Shown: one piece after another, positions 9,869-18,710 of the stretch
How the letters are laid out: every line of letters begins with the position of its first letter
Numbering within the stretch: the stretch's first letter is position 1
Assembly (NCBI GenBank): GCA_905221605.1
Contig: CAJNDS010001413.1
Location: 131,501 to 195,500 of the forward strand
Source of the DNA: Symbiodinium natans
Taxonomy: Eukaryota > Sar > Dinophyceae > Suessiales > Symbiodiniaceae
DNA length: 64,000 nt
Reading direction: 5' to 3'
Program-made: the position numbers and the translations under genes
Notes under the pieces: model-generated
What the model saw: the letters and a program-made list of their open reading frames with translations, nothing else
Database searches by the model: none
Told to the model about the DNA's origin: nothing

Positions 9869-9955
9869 GACCCTAAACCCTAAACCCGAAAAATCCTAAA
9901 CCCTAAACTACCCCCTAAACCCTAAAAACCCCTGAAAACCCTAAAAAACCCCAAA
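9868..9955 (-). repeat. CCCTAAA tract, degenerate
   Basis: Units vary (CCCGAAAAATCCTAAACCC, CCCCTAAAAACC). Left border of the 9969-10090 island. Confidence 0.9.
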
Positions 9956-9968
9956 CCCCCAATAGCAG

Positions 9969-10090
9969 GTGCCGAAAGCCGACTCGCCCACCTCTGGGCT
10001 TGGCGTGCGACGCCGGTCGTCGTAACGATTGGGCCTCCGATCTCCTGGCAGATGCTCGCGTTTCGGAGAAGAACTTCTCGAGGGCGTGGG
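9969..10090 (+). CDS. Candidate internal exon between telomeric tracts
   Basis: Acceptor CCAATAGCAG; 40 open codons in phase 1, ending at GGG|GTTTAGGG where the donor is the first GT of the right-hand tract. Reads LGLACDAGRRNDWASDLLAD and then ARVSEKNFSRAW. Third positions are GC-rich. The minus strand is also open (EKFFSETRASARR) with a usable acceptor and only a GC donor. Product not recognised. Confidence 0.5.
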
Positions 10091-10172
10091 GTTTAGGGTT
10101 TGGGGTTTCGGGTCTAGGGTTTAGGGTTTAGGGTAGAAGGTTTAGGGTTCAGGGTTTGGGGTTTGGGGGCAG
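10087..10172 (+). repeat. TTTAGGG tract, degenerate
   Basis: Mix of TTTAGGG, TTTGGGG, TTTCGGG and a TTTAGGGTAGAAGG unit. Right border of the island. Confidence 0.9.
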
Positions 10173-10235
10173 CGTTGATGGGGTTGGCATGGGCCTTGGG
10201 GTTCAGGGCTCTGGGGCTTCAATACAAGGATTGTT

Positions 10236-10493
10236 TTGGTTTGGATCCCCGCAAGGGGCTTTGTAGTTGAAGACCGTGTCTTGGATTTGATGCGGCTGCT
10301 TGGCCGTCATGAACCGCCCCAGGCCCTCAACGCAAAGGCGTGCAATCGGAAGCTTCAGTACCAAGAGCGCCAGGTCTTACACCGAAACCCCAACCCACGC
10401 GTGCCATCGTGTGCGGCTTCGGGCTCTCATCTACGGCTTGGGTCGGTGGGCAGCTGTGCAAGGCTTGACGATGTTGAATGGTATCAGGGATAG
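10236..10493 (+). CDS. Candidate exon, unknown
   Basis: Plus frame with the stretch VVEDRVLDLMRLLGRHEPPQ and a following basic segment, ending TAG. Third positions are about 60 percent G or C. A second plus frame (10300-10524) overlaps its second half, so a splice or frame change inside is likely. Not recognised. Confidence 0.38.
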   Translation: MVWIPARGFVVEDRVLDLMRLLGRHEPPQALNAKACNRKLQYQERQVLHRNPNPRVPSCAASGSHLRLGSVGSCARLDDVEWYQG

Positions 10494-10499
10494 TTGCTG

Positions 10500-11000
10500 C
10501 TTGCAAGTGGTGGAAGGCTTATGATCAACGACATTTGTTTGGATGAAAGCTCTCACTCCGCTGTCCAACAGCATAGCTTCTTAGGCGGAGCCGAGCGCGC
10601 TCTGCATGGACTTGGCATTCGTCTTGGTGTGAAATGTGTGAACTCCCCACAAATCCGCCCCTTTCGGAGTACTATGCGGAATTTGGGGGTTGGTGGGACT
10701 CAATGACTCAAGGGCTGTAATGGCCGCAGTGAAGATACCAGGTCTACCACTACCTCTGCTTCCATGCGTGAGCAAGCAACACCTACACGACGTCCTTGCC
10801 AACACACCCAGTTCGCCCGGGGAAAGTGCGCATGTAGGGGATGAGGTTTTTGAGCTTCAGTGGGGTTTGGCTTCGGGGGTTCAACAGCTATAGGGTTGAG
10901 GCATCGAAGGCTTAGGGTTGATGTGTTTCCGGGATGTTCCGGTTTACCTGAGTAGAGTTTGCTCATTGCACCCTCCCCTCATGCGTTTCCCAGAGGGCAA
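10500..11000. other. No supported gene
   Basis: Short overlapping ORFs on both strands only (10494-10706 plus, 10581-10805 minus). Confidence 0.35.
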
Positions 11001-11002
11001 TT

Positions 11003-11400
11003 GACCCAAAACGTGTGTTGGTCAGACATGTGTTTTTGCACGAATTGCGGCCTGTGTCAAAGCCCAACGCATGCTGGCTGCGATGTTCGTTGGTTCCACG
11101 TCGCGTCGCGTGTCGTCCCATACCAAAACTAAACGATGGATTGCACATCGTGTTTTGCCATGGTATGGCCGGCGTCGCGCAAAGCCCGTACGAGAACCCA
11201 ACATGTGCTGGCTTCGAAATGCCTCTTCCACGCATCATCGAGCGTTGTCCGTTACGAAACCCAAAAACATGCCGGTTAAGAATTGCTTTCGGCAAAAACA
11301 CTTACAGCCTCCATCGTGCATTTTTCGATATGAGAAGCGCGTTTTCCCACAAGTACACGCAAGTTGGCTTTCATCACTCTTTTATAACATTACAAGATCT
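11003..11400. repeat. Degenerate tandem repeat, about 65 bp period
   Basis: A motif like AACCCAACATGTGCTGGCTTCG recurs in diverged form near 11003, 11058, 11122, 11191, 11257 and 11348. The plus ORF at 11015-11689 and its shadows run through this array and are probably a by-product of it. Confidence 0.55.
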
Positions 11401-11689
11401 TACCCTGGGCTGCAATGTCCACTCTCTTAATTCCCCTGAGATTACCCCTCAAAGGTTGAAAACCGTCACGGGTTTAGAGTTAGTTGTCGGAGGAATTGGG
11501 CTGGTTTCGCATATGATCTCGGACCGCCTCGTGGATGCTCCCGTCGGCGATCGAAGCCGTCGTCATGGTCGTGACCTGGCACAGCGTCGGTGGCTGCACG
11601 GCGCCAGTGCTGCCGATATGAGCTTGGGTCTTTTTCGTAGCCTCAGCACACGCAGCTCGGTTCTGCGGCAACACTGCTATATACTGTGA

Positions 11690-12850
11690 GGCGCTGTCGG
11701 CAATAGGCGCAAAACAATGCCCGCTTCAAGCGGGTTCGCACACTCAGGGTTTAGGGTCAGGTTTGTGACCTTCGAGGAATCCTTCATAGCAAGGTGCATA
11801 AGAGCTTCAACAACCGCATGGTTTCATGGAAGAACAGTCATGATCGCTTGAAGCGTCACAAGGTGACTTCTGGGGCAATACTGACATGAGTCTCTCATAA
11901 TATTCATACCGTCCTGTATAAACCCTCATAACCCCGAATCATGCAGAACTGACGAGCCCATGCACTGAAATAAACTGTGAAGTCACCTGAAGAGCCAACA
12001 GAGTGTCTGACCTCACAAGGCACTACAAAGTGCTGCGTTTTGTTTTCTCCAGCCCCGGCGGCCGTGACCTCGCCGGTCGTCGCCTCTCCGGTCGTCGCCC
12101 CGCCGGTCGTCGCCCCGCCGATCGTCGCCCCGCCGATCGTCCCTTCCTGCGCATGTGTGTACACACACACACACAAAAAAAAAAAAAAACAAAAAAAACG
12201 CACACTCTCACTGTCACTGTCGCTGTCTGTGTCCCTGTCGCACATGTATGTATGTATGTATGTATGTATGTGCAAAAAACGAAATAATAAACATAAATAT
12301 AGTATATATATATATAGTATATATATATATAGTATATATATCTACATATATATATATATATATATATTTATGTATTTATTTATCTATTGATTTATATAAC
12401 GACGTGTAGATATAGATGTACATATACATCTCTACTGTCGCCCGACCCCCTCCCCCTCCTCCGGGATGGGGGTGGGTGTGGGGAGGTAGGGGAAAGAAGA
12501 AGAAGAACGGGGGTGGGCAAAAGTTGGGATCATTTCAAACATTCACCCACATCCAGCACATGGGCGACAGAAGTCCTAGCTTCTAGTCCAGAGCTCATTT
12601 AAGCTGGTTAGGATGCCAATTTTGTTGGAGCTGTTGACTATCCGAGCCATTGTGCTGGATGAGTCTGGGGGATTTCCGGAACAAGTCCAAACTAAGAAGC
12701 AAGTGAGCCTCAATATGTCCCAAAGAGCAACACCTATCCGATGTTCCAAATTTCCAAACAAACCCGAACATTCAAGCACTGCAAACCCTGCAAGCCTTTG
12801 ACCGCTGTACCATGTTCCTTAAGGCCCTCTACGTCCGCATGCAAGCACAA
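11690..12850. other. Non-coding; microsatellite-rich
   Basis: Contains a GTCGTCGCCCCGCCG-type repeat (12065-12140), (CA)n plus an A-rich run (12161-12200), TGTA and TA microsatellites (12244-12370), and G/C-rich simple sequence (12438-12510). ORFs at 12576-12801 exist on both strands without further support. Confidence 0.6.
12160..12375. repeat. Compound microsatellite CA / poly-A / GTAT / TA
   Basis: Adjacent runs of ACAC, A-rich, ACTCTCACTGTC units, GTAT tetramers and ATATAT with spaced AGTATATATATAT blocks. Confidence 0.9.
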
Positions 12851-12852
12851 GA

Positions 12853-13131
12853 TTGGAGAAAGCCCATACACCACACGAAGCTGCACCCTCTAAGCGCAGA
12901 GCTATCACCTCGGTCATCCCTGTCGCTGTTGAGAAACGACTCTGGATCACGACCCTGACAGAGTCGTCGTTGAGATGCTTGGTGGGTGGAATGCTGATTT
13001 CACAGGGCTTCAGATTAGGGGTTCGGGGCTTTGCATGTCAGAAAGACCGCGTGCAAAGTATGCTCGGAGTAACTCGGCGGAAGTCCGAGTCGCCACATGC
13101 GCTGCTCAGCACATCGTCGTTGAACCTATGA
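12853..13131 (+). CDS. Weak ORF, unknown
   Basis: Plus frame of 92 codons (includes SVIPVAVEKRLWITTLTESS) ending in TGA. A second plus frame overlaps it from 12975. No splice or homology support. Confidence 0.25.
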   Translation: MEKAHTPHEAAPSKRRAITSVIPVAVEKRLWITTLTESSLRCLVGGMLISQGFRLGVRGFACQKDRVQSMLGVTRRKSESPHALLSTSSLNL

Positions 13132-13244
13132 TTATCCTAGCAGCACCTCTACACCCGCCATCCTCCGACTGGGGGTTGCCTCGCCGCTGGGCACGGGGCG
13201 GGTCGCGTAGCATTAAAACCGGGTCCTGGGAGGACCAAAGGACC

Positions 13245-13302
13245 AGCGGTGGGACCGGAGCAGAGGACCAGAGGACCAGAGGACCAGGAACCAGTGGACC
13301 AG
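13245..13302 (+). repeat. GGACCAGA decamer-like tandem repeat
   Basis: Imperfect repeats of GGACCAGA (8-11 bp spacing) in the middle of overlapping ORFs. Confidence 0.75.
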
Positions 13303-13582
13303 AAAACTTCCGAAGAAAAAAGCACCGGGCATTCGGCAGCCCTAATGGCAGAAAGTGCCGCACGCCCATCATGAACGCTTGACACGTCTTGGCACTGTGA
13401 GGGGGCATAGCTGCAAGTTGGCTTCGACTGCGAATTCAGGGCGGGTGGGGGGACGTGCGCGTCGGGTGGGGTGCGCGATGCAGTTGCGCAGCGACATGAT
13501 GACGCTCGCTTCTACGTGGAGTTTTAGAATTTCGGCGGCGCGAGGCGACATGGGCATCGTGCTGTAAACGGATGTTCGACTT

Positions 13583-13894
13583 GTGAGAGAAAGCTCTCGC
13601 TTCGAGATTCCACAGAACACGTGGATTCATGAGATCGATGTTCGTAGGTTATTGCAGATTGGAAGTCTGCATCCTCAAGCCCGAAATTTCGAATTCCACA
13701 CCACCGATTTTGAAGAACCCGCGTATCAGTTGAAGTTCGACCCCCAGAGGCTCCCTGCCCTCCAGCAAGACTTCTTGAAACCTTCGTCATCCCCCCTGAA
13801 GCCGAAATCGCAGGCGAACTGTCGGCAGTTTTCCAATCCGGCCTGGGCCAGAAGCTCCGATGGGCTCAGCTGGTTTCTGGGCGCCCAGTCCTGA
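13583..13894 (+). CDS. Candidate exon, unknown
   Basis: Plus frame of 103 codons ending TGA. It reads RFEIPQNTWIHEIDVRRLLQ, then FEFHTTDFEEPAYQLKFDPQ, then a Ser/Pro/Lys-rich tail. Third positions are moderately GC-rich and the composition is protein-like throughout. The start is not fixed: the first ATG at 13583 has no special context. The opposite strand is open over part of it but reads poorly. Confidence 0.42.
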   Translation: MRESSRFEIPQNTWIHEIDVRRLLQIGSLHPQARNFEFHTTDFEEPAYQLKFDPQRLPALQQDFLKPSSSPLKPKSQANCRQFSNPAWARSSDGLSWFLGAQS

Positions 13895-14159
13895 GGACGT
13901 TTAGCTCCGGAAGCTCAGGGCTTTCGAAGCTCAGTGAGACTCAAAGCTCTGAGAAAGGATGGAGGTTGCTCCTGAAGTTTAGAGGGCTCAGCTTGAGGGA
14001 ACTAAGGATTTGTTTCAACCTTAGCTGCTACAAAGCTATGCTGTTACCTTAAGCCTTAAGCTGAAGCCCTGAGCCTCAAAATTGCAAACTCCACTTCAGC
14101 TGCCGGCCTTCCGATCGTACTTGTTGCGAATCCAATTGGTAATCCTTGGCTGGTAGAAG

Positions 14160-14352
14160 GGCTTGGCAATACATATATATAATACATATATACAGCATGT
14201 ATGTATATGTATATATATATAGCATATATGTATATATGTATAGCATATATATATATATATATTTATATATTTATATTTATATTTCTTTATTTTTTATTTA
14301 TGTATATTATATTTCTTGATTTATTTATAGCATATATATATATATATACACA
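14160..14352. repeat. AT-rich TA/TATG microsatellite
   Basis: ATATAT, GTATAT and TTTATA runs with almost no G or C over nearly 200 bp. No coding. Confidence 0.95.
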
Positions 14353-14920
14353 TAACTCTTCGAGCAAGTCTGCGTAAGTGTAGTACGTTCAGCGTCGACG
14401 TCAGAGCACGATTCCGGCGCGCTTCGGGATTCTTGATTTGGGCTAATGCTGCTTCAGCCAGCATTATTCCTGAATTTGTGAAATAGAGCCGACGAGGCTC
14501 GCATGAACAGTTTGCTTGTCTCATGACTGGTATGCACTGAACCCCTGATGCATCCGGTGAATGTGTGTACTGTCCAATCCCTCTTAAAGCCCTGAACATC
14601 CCTGAACTGCACACAACTCCAGAACCAGACGGAGCCCTGCTCTGATAACAGTCGCTGTTCCAAACCTCAGCATCACAACGAACCAGAGCTCCACACCCAA
14701 GATCCCAGAACTCTATGTAAGCTGCCGGGCTGGTAAGATATGATTTCGCGCGATTGGGGATAGGAACAGGATTTAGAGCGTTCTGTTCTTGGTCCAAGGT
14801 TTAGGGCTCACCCCGTTTCGCACGTGCGAAGTGCGTTGCAGCCCAGGAGCTTGTCCTTGGCGTCACCCTCTGACGGCTGCTGGACGTCCTGGAAAGGCGA
14901 TGCCCTCTAGAGTGCGGGGC
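14353..14920. other. No supported gene
   Basis: A minus ORF (14321-14797, 158 codons) covers most of it but begins in AT-rich repeat and has no codon bias. Confidence 0.35.
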
Positions 14921-14923
14921 TTT

Positions 14924-15008
14924 ATACTATACTCCTCTTGGAACCTTAATAAGAATCATATTTTCATATCCTCTTGCGTTTTATATAAACAAAAAAGGGA
15001 TATAGTAT
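14924..15008 (+). mobile_element. MITE-like repeat family B, 85-bp copy
   Basis: Ends ATACTATACTCC and GGGATATAGTAT are inverted repeats (10 of 12). The interior AACCTTAATAA...ATCCTCTTG.GTTTTATATAAAC is shared with the copy at 16185-16290. It overlaps the C-terminal end of the minus-strand ORF at 14956-15279. Confidence 0.65.
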
Positions 15009-15279
15009 AGGGTTCCGGAGAGCCTTTGAGGATGTGCGACTCGGAGAACTGCAGCAGGCTTTGGGGAGTCCCATCCTGCCTGAGACTTTTCTGAAGCCAT
15101 GCAAGCATCCTGGATTCGGGGGGCTCCTTCGGTAGTCTGTAGAGATAGTAGTCGTTGCCAATGCGGTTTCCGATCTTGCTGACCTCGGTCACAAGGGCTC
15201 GGGCGAAGGACATAAACTGGGGCGGCGCCTGAGGAAATGCTACGGTTTTTCTCGGGGTCGAGGCTCTGCCACGGGCCAT
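14956..15279 (-). CDS. Candidate first exon with ATG, tail run into a MITE
   Basis: Minus strand, ATG at 15279. Begins MARGRASTPRKTVAFPQAPP and continues with FARALVTEVSKIGNRIGN, DYYLYRLPKEPPESRM and LQKSLRQDG. Third positions are strongly GC-rich for about 90 codons and then turn AT-rich from about 15008, exactly where the family B element begins. The last 16-18 codons (to TGA at 14956) are therefore probably not original coding sequence; either a donor lies near 15009-15020 or the insertion supplied a new stop. No family recognised. Confidence 0.55.
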   Translation of the reverse strand: MARGRASTPRKTVAFPQAPPQFMSFARALVTEVSKIGNRIGNDYYLYRLPKEPPESRMLAWLQKSLRQDGTPQSLLQFSESHILKGSPEPYTISLFCLYKTQEDMKI

Positions 15280-15371
15280 TTCGCGACGCCTCCGAACAGT
15301 ATTCTAGACACACTCCGGGGAACTAACACTGTCGCTGCAAGCCCTCAACACCCCTCCACACACACAACACA

Positions 15372-15659
15372 TCACTGACCCCGAAAAGCCCGAAAAACCT
15401 TAGCATCCAGCCCGACAACCCCAACCAAGGACCTTGGTTCCCGAACATGCCCATGCCTCAAACCTCCATCCAGAGAACAAACTGCAATGAGGTGGTAGGG
15501 GAAAGGCTGCTGGGGATCAAGGGCTCTTGACATGTGAGGGCGCAGAGATTTTGGCACATGTGGCTCGGAGTTGGAGGGTATTGTTTTGTTTGCTTCCTGT
15601 TTATTCTTGGCTCCTTTTGTTGGGGTGTAGGGAACCTCTTTTTCCACCTTTTTCCCCAC
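15372..15659 (-). CDS. Weak ORF, ATG start
   Basis: Minus frame of 95 codons, MGKKVEKEVPYTPTKGAKNK at the start, lysine-rich. Third positions are not GC-rich and a plus ORF overlaps. Listed because it lies on the same strand just upstream of the 14956-15279 exon. Confidence 0.25.
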   Translation of the reverse strand: MGKKVEKEVPYTPTKGAKNKQEANKTIPSNSEPHVPKSLRPHMSRALDPQQPFPYHLIAVCSLDGGLRHGHVREPRSLVGVVGLDAKVFRAFRGQ

Positions 15660-15717
15660 CCTCGGTGTGGGGCTGTTAGATTTTCAACTCAACTCTTCTC
15701 CTCGCCCGGCTTACTCC

Positions 15718-15852
15718 TCGCCCAACCCAGGGTGCCCAGTGTCTGGAGCCCCCAACCCCAGAGTGTCCCTCAAGTGCCCAACCCAAAGTGTCCCTGGAGT
15801 GCTCAACCCTAAAGTGTCCCCAACCCAAGAGTGCCCCTGGACTGCCAACCCA
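15718..15852 (+). repeat. Imperfect 27-bp tandem repeat
   Basis: Four or five units of about CCCAACCCAAAGTGTCCCTG plus GAGTGC, diverged from each other. Confidence 0.7.
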
Positions 15853-16184
15853 TGTCTCTACCCAGAAAGGGTGGGGATGTTCGAAGTGAAATTATTTACC
15901 ACCTATGCTACCTCCATGCTTTGAGAGGACAACCTCTATTCCTTCGCTGTCTGAGATCCCCTCTGCCTGCGTGCCTCTATGTCCTCCGCCTGTTCACAGA
16001 AGAGATCTCTACTTGCTCTATATGCCCCCTGACAGGAAACCTCTATTTCCTCCATAACGCACTGGAATATCCATATTTTTGTAGAAAGTCCACAATTCTT
16101 TTTGCATCGATTGCTGCTGTTTATGTCTCAGTCTCCTTACCTCTTTTCCGTTTCAACCGACTCAACAGTCCTCTATAGCTGAAT
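15853..16184. other. No supported gene
   Basis: Pyrimidine-rich plus strand with one plus ORF (15831-16178) lacking codon bias. Confidence 0.35.
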
Positions 16185-16290
16185 CTATACTCCCCTAAGA
16201 ACCTTAATAACAAGAATACTTTTAACATCCTCTTGGGTTTTATATAAACAAAAATTCTAAAGAATACAATTTTTCCCACGGGGGATATAG
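16185..16290 (+). mobile_element. MITE-like repeat family B, 106-bp copy
   Basis: Ends CTATACTCCCC and GGGGGATATAG are inverted repeats (9 of 11). Shares a block of about 55 bp with the copy at 14924-15008. Confidence 0.65.
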
Positions 16291-16361
16291 GAATAGATAT
16301 ACTTGACTTTCTTTTACCTGTCTCAGACGTTAATCTGCGCTCGTTCTGCTAACTTTTCCAT

Positions 16362-16384
16362 AGTTTAGGGTTTAGGGTTTAGGT
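16362..16384 (+). repeat. Short TTTAGGG tract
   Basis: Three units following CATAG. No paired CCCTAAA tract nearby. Confidence 0.85.
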
Positions 16385-16694
16385 TCAAGTAAAAAGACTG
16401 GGAGAGCAGAGAAGCCCCCACTTCCATATGTTTTTTAGGTCTCGGGGTAAAACCGGGTTTTATACGGAAACCGCGCACCCTAAAAACAGGAACGTGGGAC
16501 TACTGGAGTCAAAGCTAGCTCTAGGGTTTGGGGGTTCAGGGGGTTGGGGTTCCCAAAAACGCCACGTCACGCCCCTGGAAGATCTTACTAATTGAGGCTC
16601 GTATGTCCCCAGTTCTCCAAGGACCGATGGACCCAGGTTGTCCGCCCACTTGGGGCTGGCAATAGTCTGCTATCGGTTTTCGAAGCACTTGAAC

Positions 16695-16757
16695 TGAGAG
16701 CCGCGCAGTGTGGACCCATTTTGGATTCCACTTGTCCAGCGTCACGCTCTTCACGAC
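16695..16757 (-). CDS. ArfGAP domain exon, TLDKWNP segment
   Basis: Minus strand: acceptor CTCCCTGCCAG, then 21 codons reading VVKSVTLDKWNPKWVHTARL plus S, then donor TCA|GTTCAAG. Known ArfGAP domains read HIS-KVRSLTLDKW-P-W at this point, so the segment matches the family exactly where expected after the exon at 17028-17102. The two exons are in phase, separated by a 270-bp intron. ArfGAPs stimulate GTP hydrolysis by Arf GTPases on Golgi and endosomal membranes. The next conserved segment (GN..N.YWE) was not found downstream. Confidence 0.85.
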
Positions 16758-17027
16758 CTGGCAGGGAGCAAGCAAGGTTTCAGGGAAACACGCTGAAATC
16801 GGAGAACGTGCGTACTAAAACCTTTGCGTCTGAAACTATCACCCGTGAAGCTGAAGGAAGAAAACAAGTCTGGCACCCGCGCCTAGACTCCCGTGCCCAA
16901 CAAAAACAAGCCGCAAAGCCCGCTTTTTGGTCCCCCTAAACCTTAACATTGACGGCAAAAACAGCCACTGTTCGACTCTCTGAGCCCTTGAGTCTACTGC
17001 CTGGAGCCCAAACCTTGCCGGGCGTGC
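16758..17027 (-). other. GC-AG intron inside the ArfGAP gene
   Basis: 270 bp between two exons whose joined translation matches the ArfGAP family without gap. The donor is TTTCT|GCACGCC (GC, not GT); the acceptor is TGCCAG. No telomeric repeat is present. The plus ORF at 16592-16939 and the long minus ORF at 16839-17309 read through it and are shadows. Confidence 0.8.
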
Positions 17028-17102
17028 AGAAATATGCACTCCCAGTCCACGATGCGCCCCGCTGCACTCAATGCACACGAGGACACCGAGATTGACGGAG
17101 GC
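17028..17102 (-). CDS. ArfGAP zinc-finger exon (CIECSG motif)
   Basis: Minus strand: acceptor AGCTCCTGAG, 25 codons ASVNLGVLVCIECSGAHRGL and then GVHIS, then a GC donor. The motif NLGV..CIECSG.HR.LGVHIS is the hallmark of the ArfGAP domain: it carries the second zinc-binding Cys pair and the catalytic arginine finger (the R of AHRG). The first Cys pair (C..C....P.W) must lie in an upstream exon that I could not find between 17.1 and 19 kb. Which ArfGAP subfamily this is cannot be told from these 46 residues. Confidence 0.9.
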
Positions 17103-17982
17103 CTCAGGAGCTTGAGGAGCTTTGGTTGAGGTTTCAATCAGAGCCAAAGCTACCTGGAAGTACAGAAGTACAGCCAGGCATACTGCCTTTTGCCTGGAGT
17201 CCTTGCGCATGGGTTCCTCAACATCATGCCTCTCAAGGTTTCCGAAGTTTGTGCGATGGCCCCTTTTTGCCCGCACAGGGTTTGGGCCCTTTTCTTGGAC
17301 GAAACTCAACCCTAAGTCCCAATTGCGGATGGTAACCTGCAGAACTCAGGCATGGACCCACCGTGGCGCTTTGGCACCGCAGTCTGCGCAAACCCGATTC
17401 CTGCCGAAGGTAGGTTTGCATAAGCCCGGATGCATCGACTCCAGAGCATAAAGAGAAGAGAGAGAGAGAGAGTGTGTGGATTTCAGCCCCAGAGCCCTGT
17501 GATTCGAAAAGTCTGCACTGTACTCATAAGATCATCCCGCCATGACAGCAAGAGAAAACGCATTCAGTTGTTCCCCCCCCAAACCCACGTACACACTCAA
17601 AGAAAAAATCGACGTCGTGCTGGGATGAGAGCATGTAACACGTAAATTCGGAGGTTGCTTCAGGAAGTGGCAGCATCCACGAGGAAGCAGTAATAGAATG
17701 GCCCAAACAGCCGCCCAGAACCGAGGACCTACATCCTAAACCCGAAAAAACCCGAAAGCAACAAGTCTGAAATCAGAACCCCGAAATAGAAAACTGACGG
17801 ATCCTCCAAAGCCCGGAACCCACAAAAATGCGCACATAGTGCCTAAATCCATAAACAGATATACACGGAGTTCCATGGCAAGGCCCGAAACTGACACAAA
17901 CACTCTGTGGCTCTTGCACGAAGGGTTTTGACTTCATGGCATGGGGTGCTGAGACACTTTGAGGCACTTTGAGAGACTGGGG

Positions 17983-18050
17983 CCCTAAACCCTAAACCCT
18001 AAACCCTAAACCCTAAACCCTAAACCCTAAACCCTAAACCCTCCCTAAAC
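17983..18050 (-). repeat. CCCTAAA tract
   Basis: Nine near-perfect units and a CCTCCCTAAAC edge. On the minus strand it starts directly at the donor of the exon at 18051. Confidence 0.95.
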
Positions 18051-18103
18051 CACTGGGGCGCCGGCTCAGGTCGTGCCTTCAGCGGGCCAGAGCTTTTGGG
18101 CAT
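18051..18103 (-). CDS. Candidate first exon (MPKSSGPL)
   Basis: Minus strand: ATG at 18103, reading MPKSSGPLKARPEPAPQ, then CAGTG|GTTTAGGG, so the donor is again the first GT of a telomeric tract. GC-rich third positions. It lies 0.95 kb upstream of the ArfGAP exons on the same strand and could be the start of that gene. However, it ends in phase 2 while the 17102 exon starts in phase 0, so at least one exon would have to lie between. Confidence 0.42.
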
Positions 18104-18225
18104 CGTGAGGGCTTTTTGGGGGATCTTAACTCCTGGGAGACGTAAAACAGGGGGCCTGAATGATTGGAACAGGGTGTTGGGGGGTTCGTATAGTAAAATT
18201 ACAAAGGGACCATAAGGGAAGACGG

Positions 18226-18408
18226 CTAGGAATTCTTCCGACCCCCTGTAGTAGACGTCTCATCGATGTCTAGAGATCCGTAGGTCTCGTTTCCACTTGG
18301 GCTTTCACAGAAACACAGAAAGCCTCCATGCCAAACCTCGTCAGCCCACGCACGATCCGGCACCCTTAACCCTGAAGCAACACCCTCGACCAAAGATACT
18401 ATGCCCAC
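18226..18408 (-). CDS. Candidate exon, unknown
   Basis: Minus frame of 60 codons: VEGVASGLRVPDRAWADEVW then FCESPSGNETYGSLDIDE. Stop at 18226. A GT donor (CAGGGG|GTCGG) lies just before the stop. Moderate codon bias. It may belong with the minus-strand exons at 18051 and 17102. Confidence 0.33.
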   Translation of the reverse strand: MGIVSLVEGVASGLRVPDRAWADEVWHGGFLCFCESPSGNETYGSLDIDETSTTGGRKNS

Positions 18409-18431
18409 AATGTAAGTTTCGAGGCGTTTAG

Positions 18432-18710
18432 ACCTGCACGACGGTAGCGGTCCATGGAAAAGCTTCGGGCAAGGAATCGGTCCTACCGGTAGACACCAGA
18501 AGTCACAGCAAGATGAGTGCTCGGGCGCAAATCATTGCAATCCTCGGAAATGGACTGCTTGGAGCCACCCTCGAGCTTTCGGATCGAGTGGCGATGACCT
18601 CATCTAGCTCCGGATTCACCGAGTTCTTGGGAGGCATCACCAGTGACCTTGGGCTCAGGTCGTTGGAGGAGTTCAACTATCCGAGGGCCACAGCACGCAA
18701 AGCATTCTAA
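18432..18710 (+). CDS. Candidate exon, unknown, strong reading frame
   Basis: Plus frame of 92 codons between TAG and TAA: TTVAVHGKASGKESVLPVDT, then ARAQIIAILGNGLLGATLEL, then SDRVAMTSSSSGFTEFLGG. A good donor CTCAG|GTCGTT at about 18657 suggests that coding stops there and the last 17 codons are intronic. An internal ATG at 18513 is possible but the frame is open for 27 codons before it. Not recognised. Confidence 0.48.
   Translation, partial: TCTTVAVHGKASGKESVLPVDTRSHSKMSARAQIIAILGNGLLGATLELSDRVAMTSSSSGFTEFLGGITSDLGLRSLEEFNYPRATARKAF

Noticed and set aside
16592-16939. Plus-strand ORF of 115 codons as a gene
   Set aside because: It is antisense to the homology-supported ArfGAP exon at 16695-16757 and runs through the intron.
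16839-17309. Minus-strand ORF of 156 codons as one gene product
   Set aside because: Only the 25 codons at 17028-17102 fit the ArfGAP family; the rest reads through both flanking introns.
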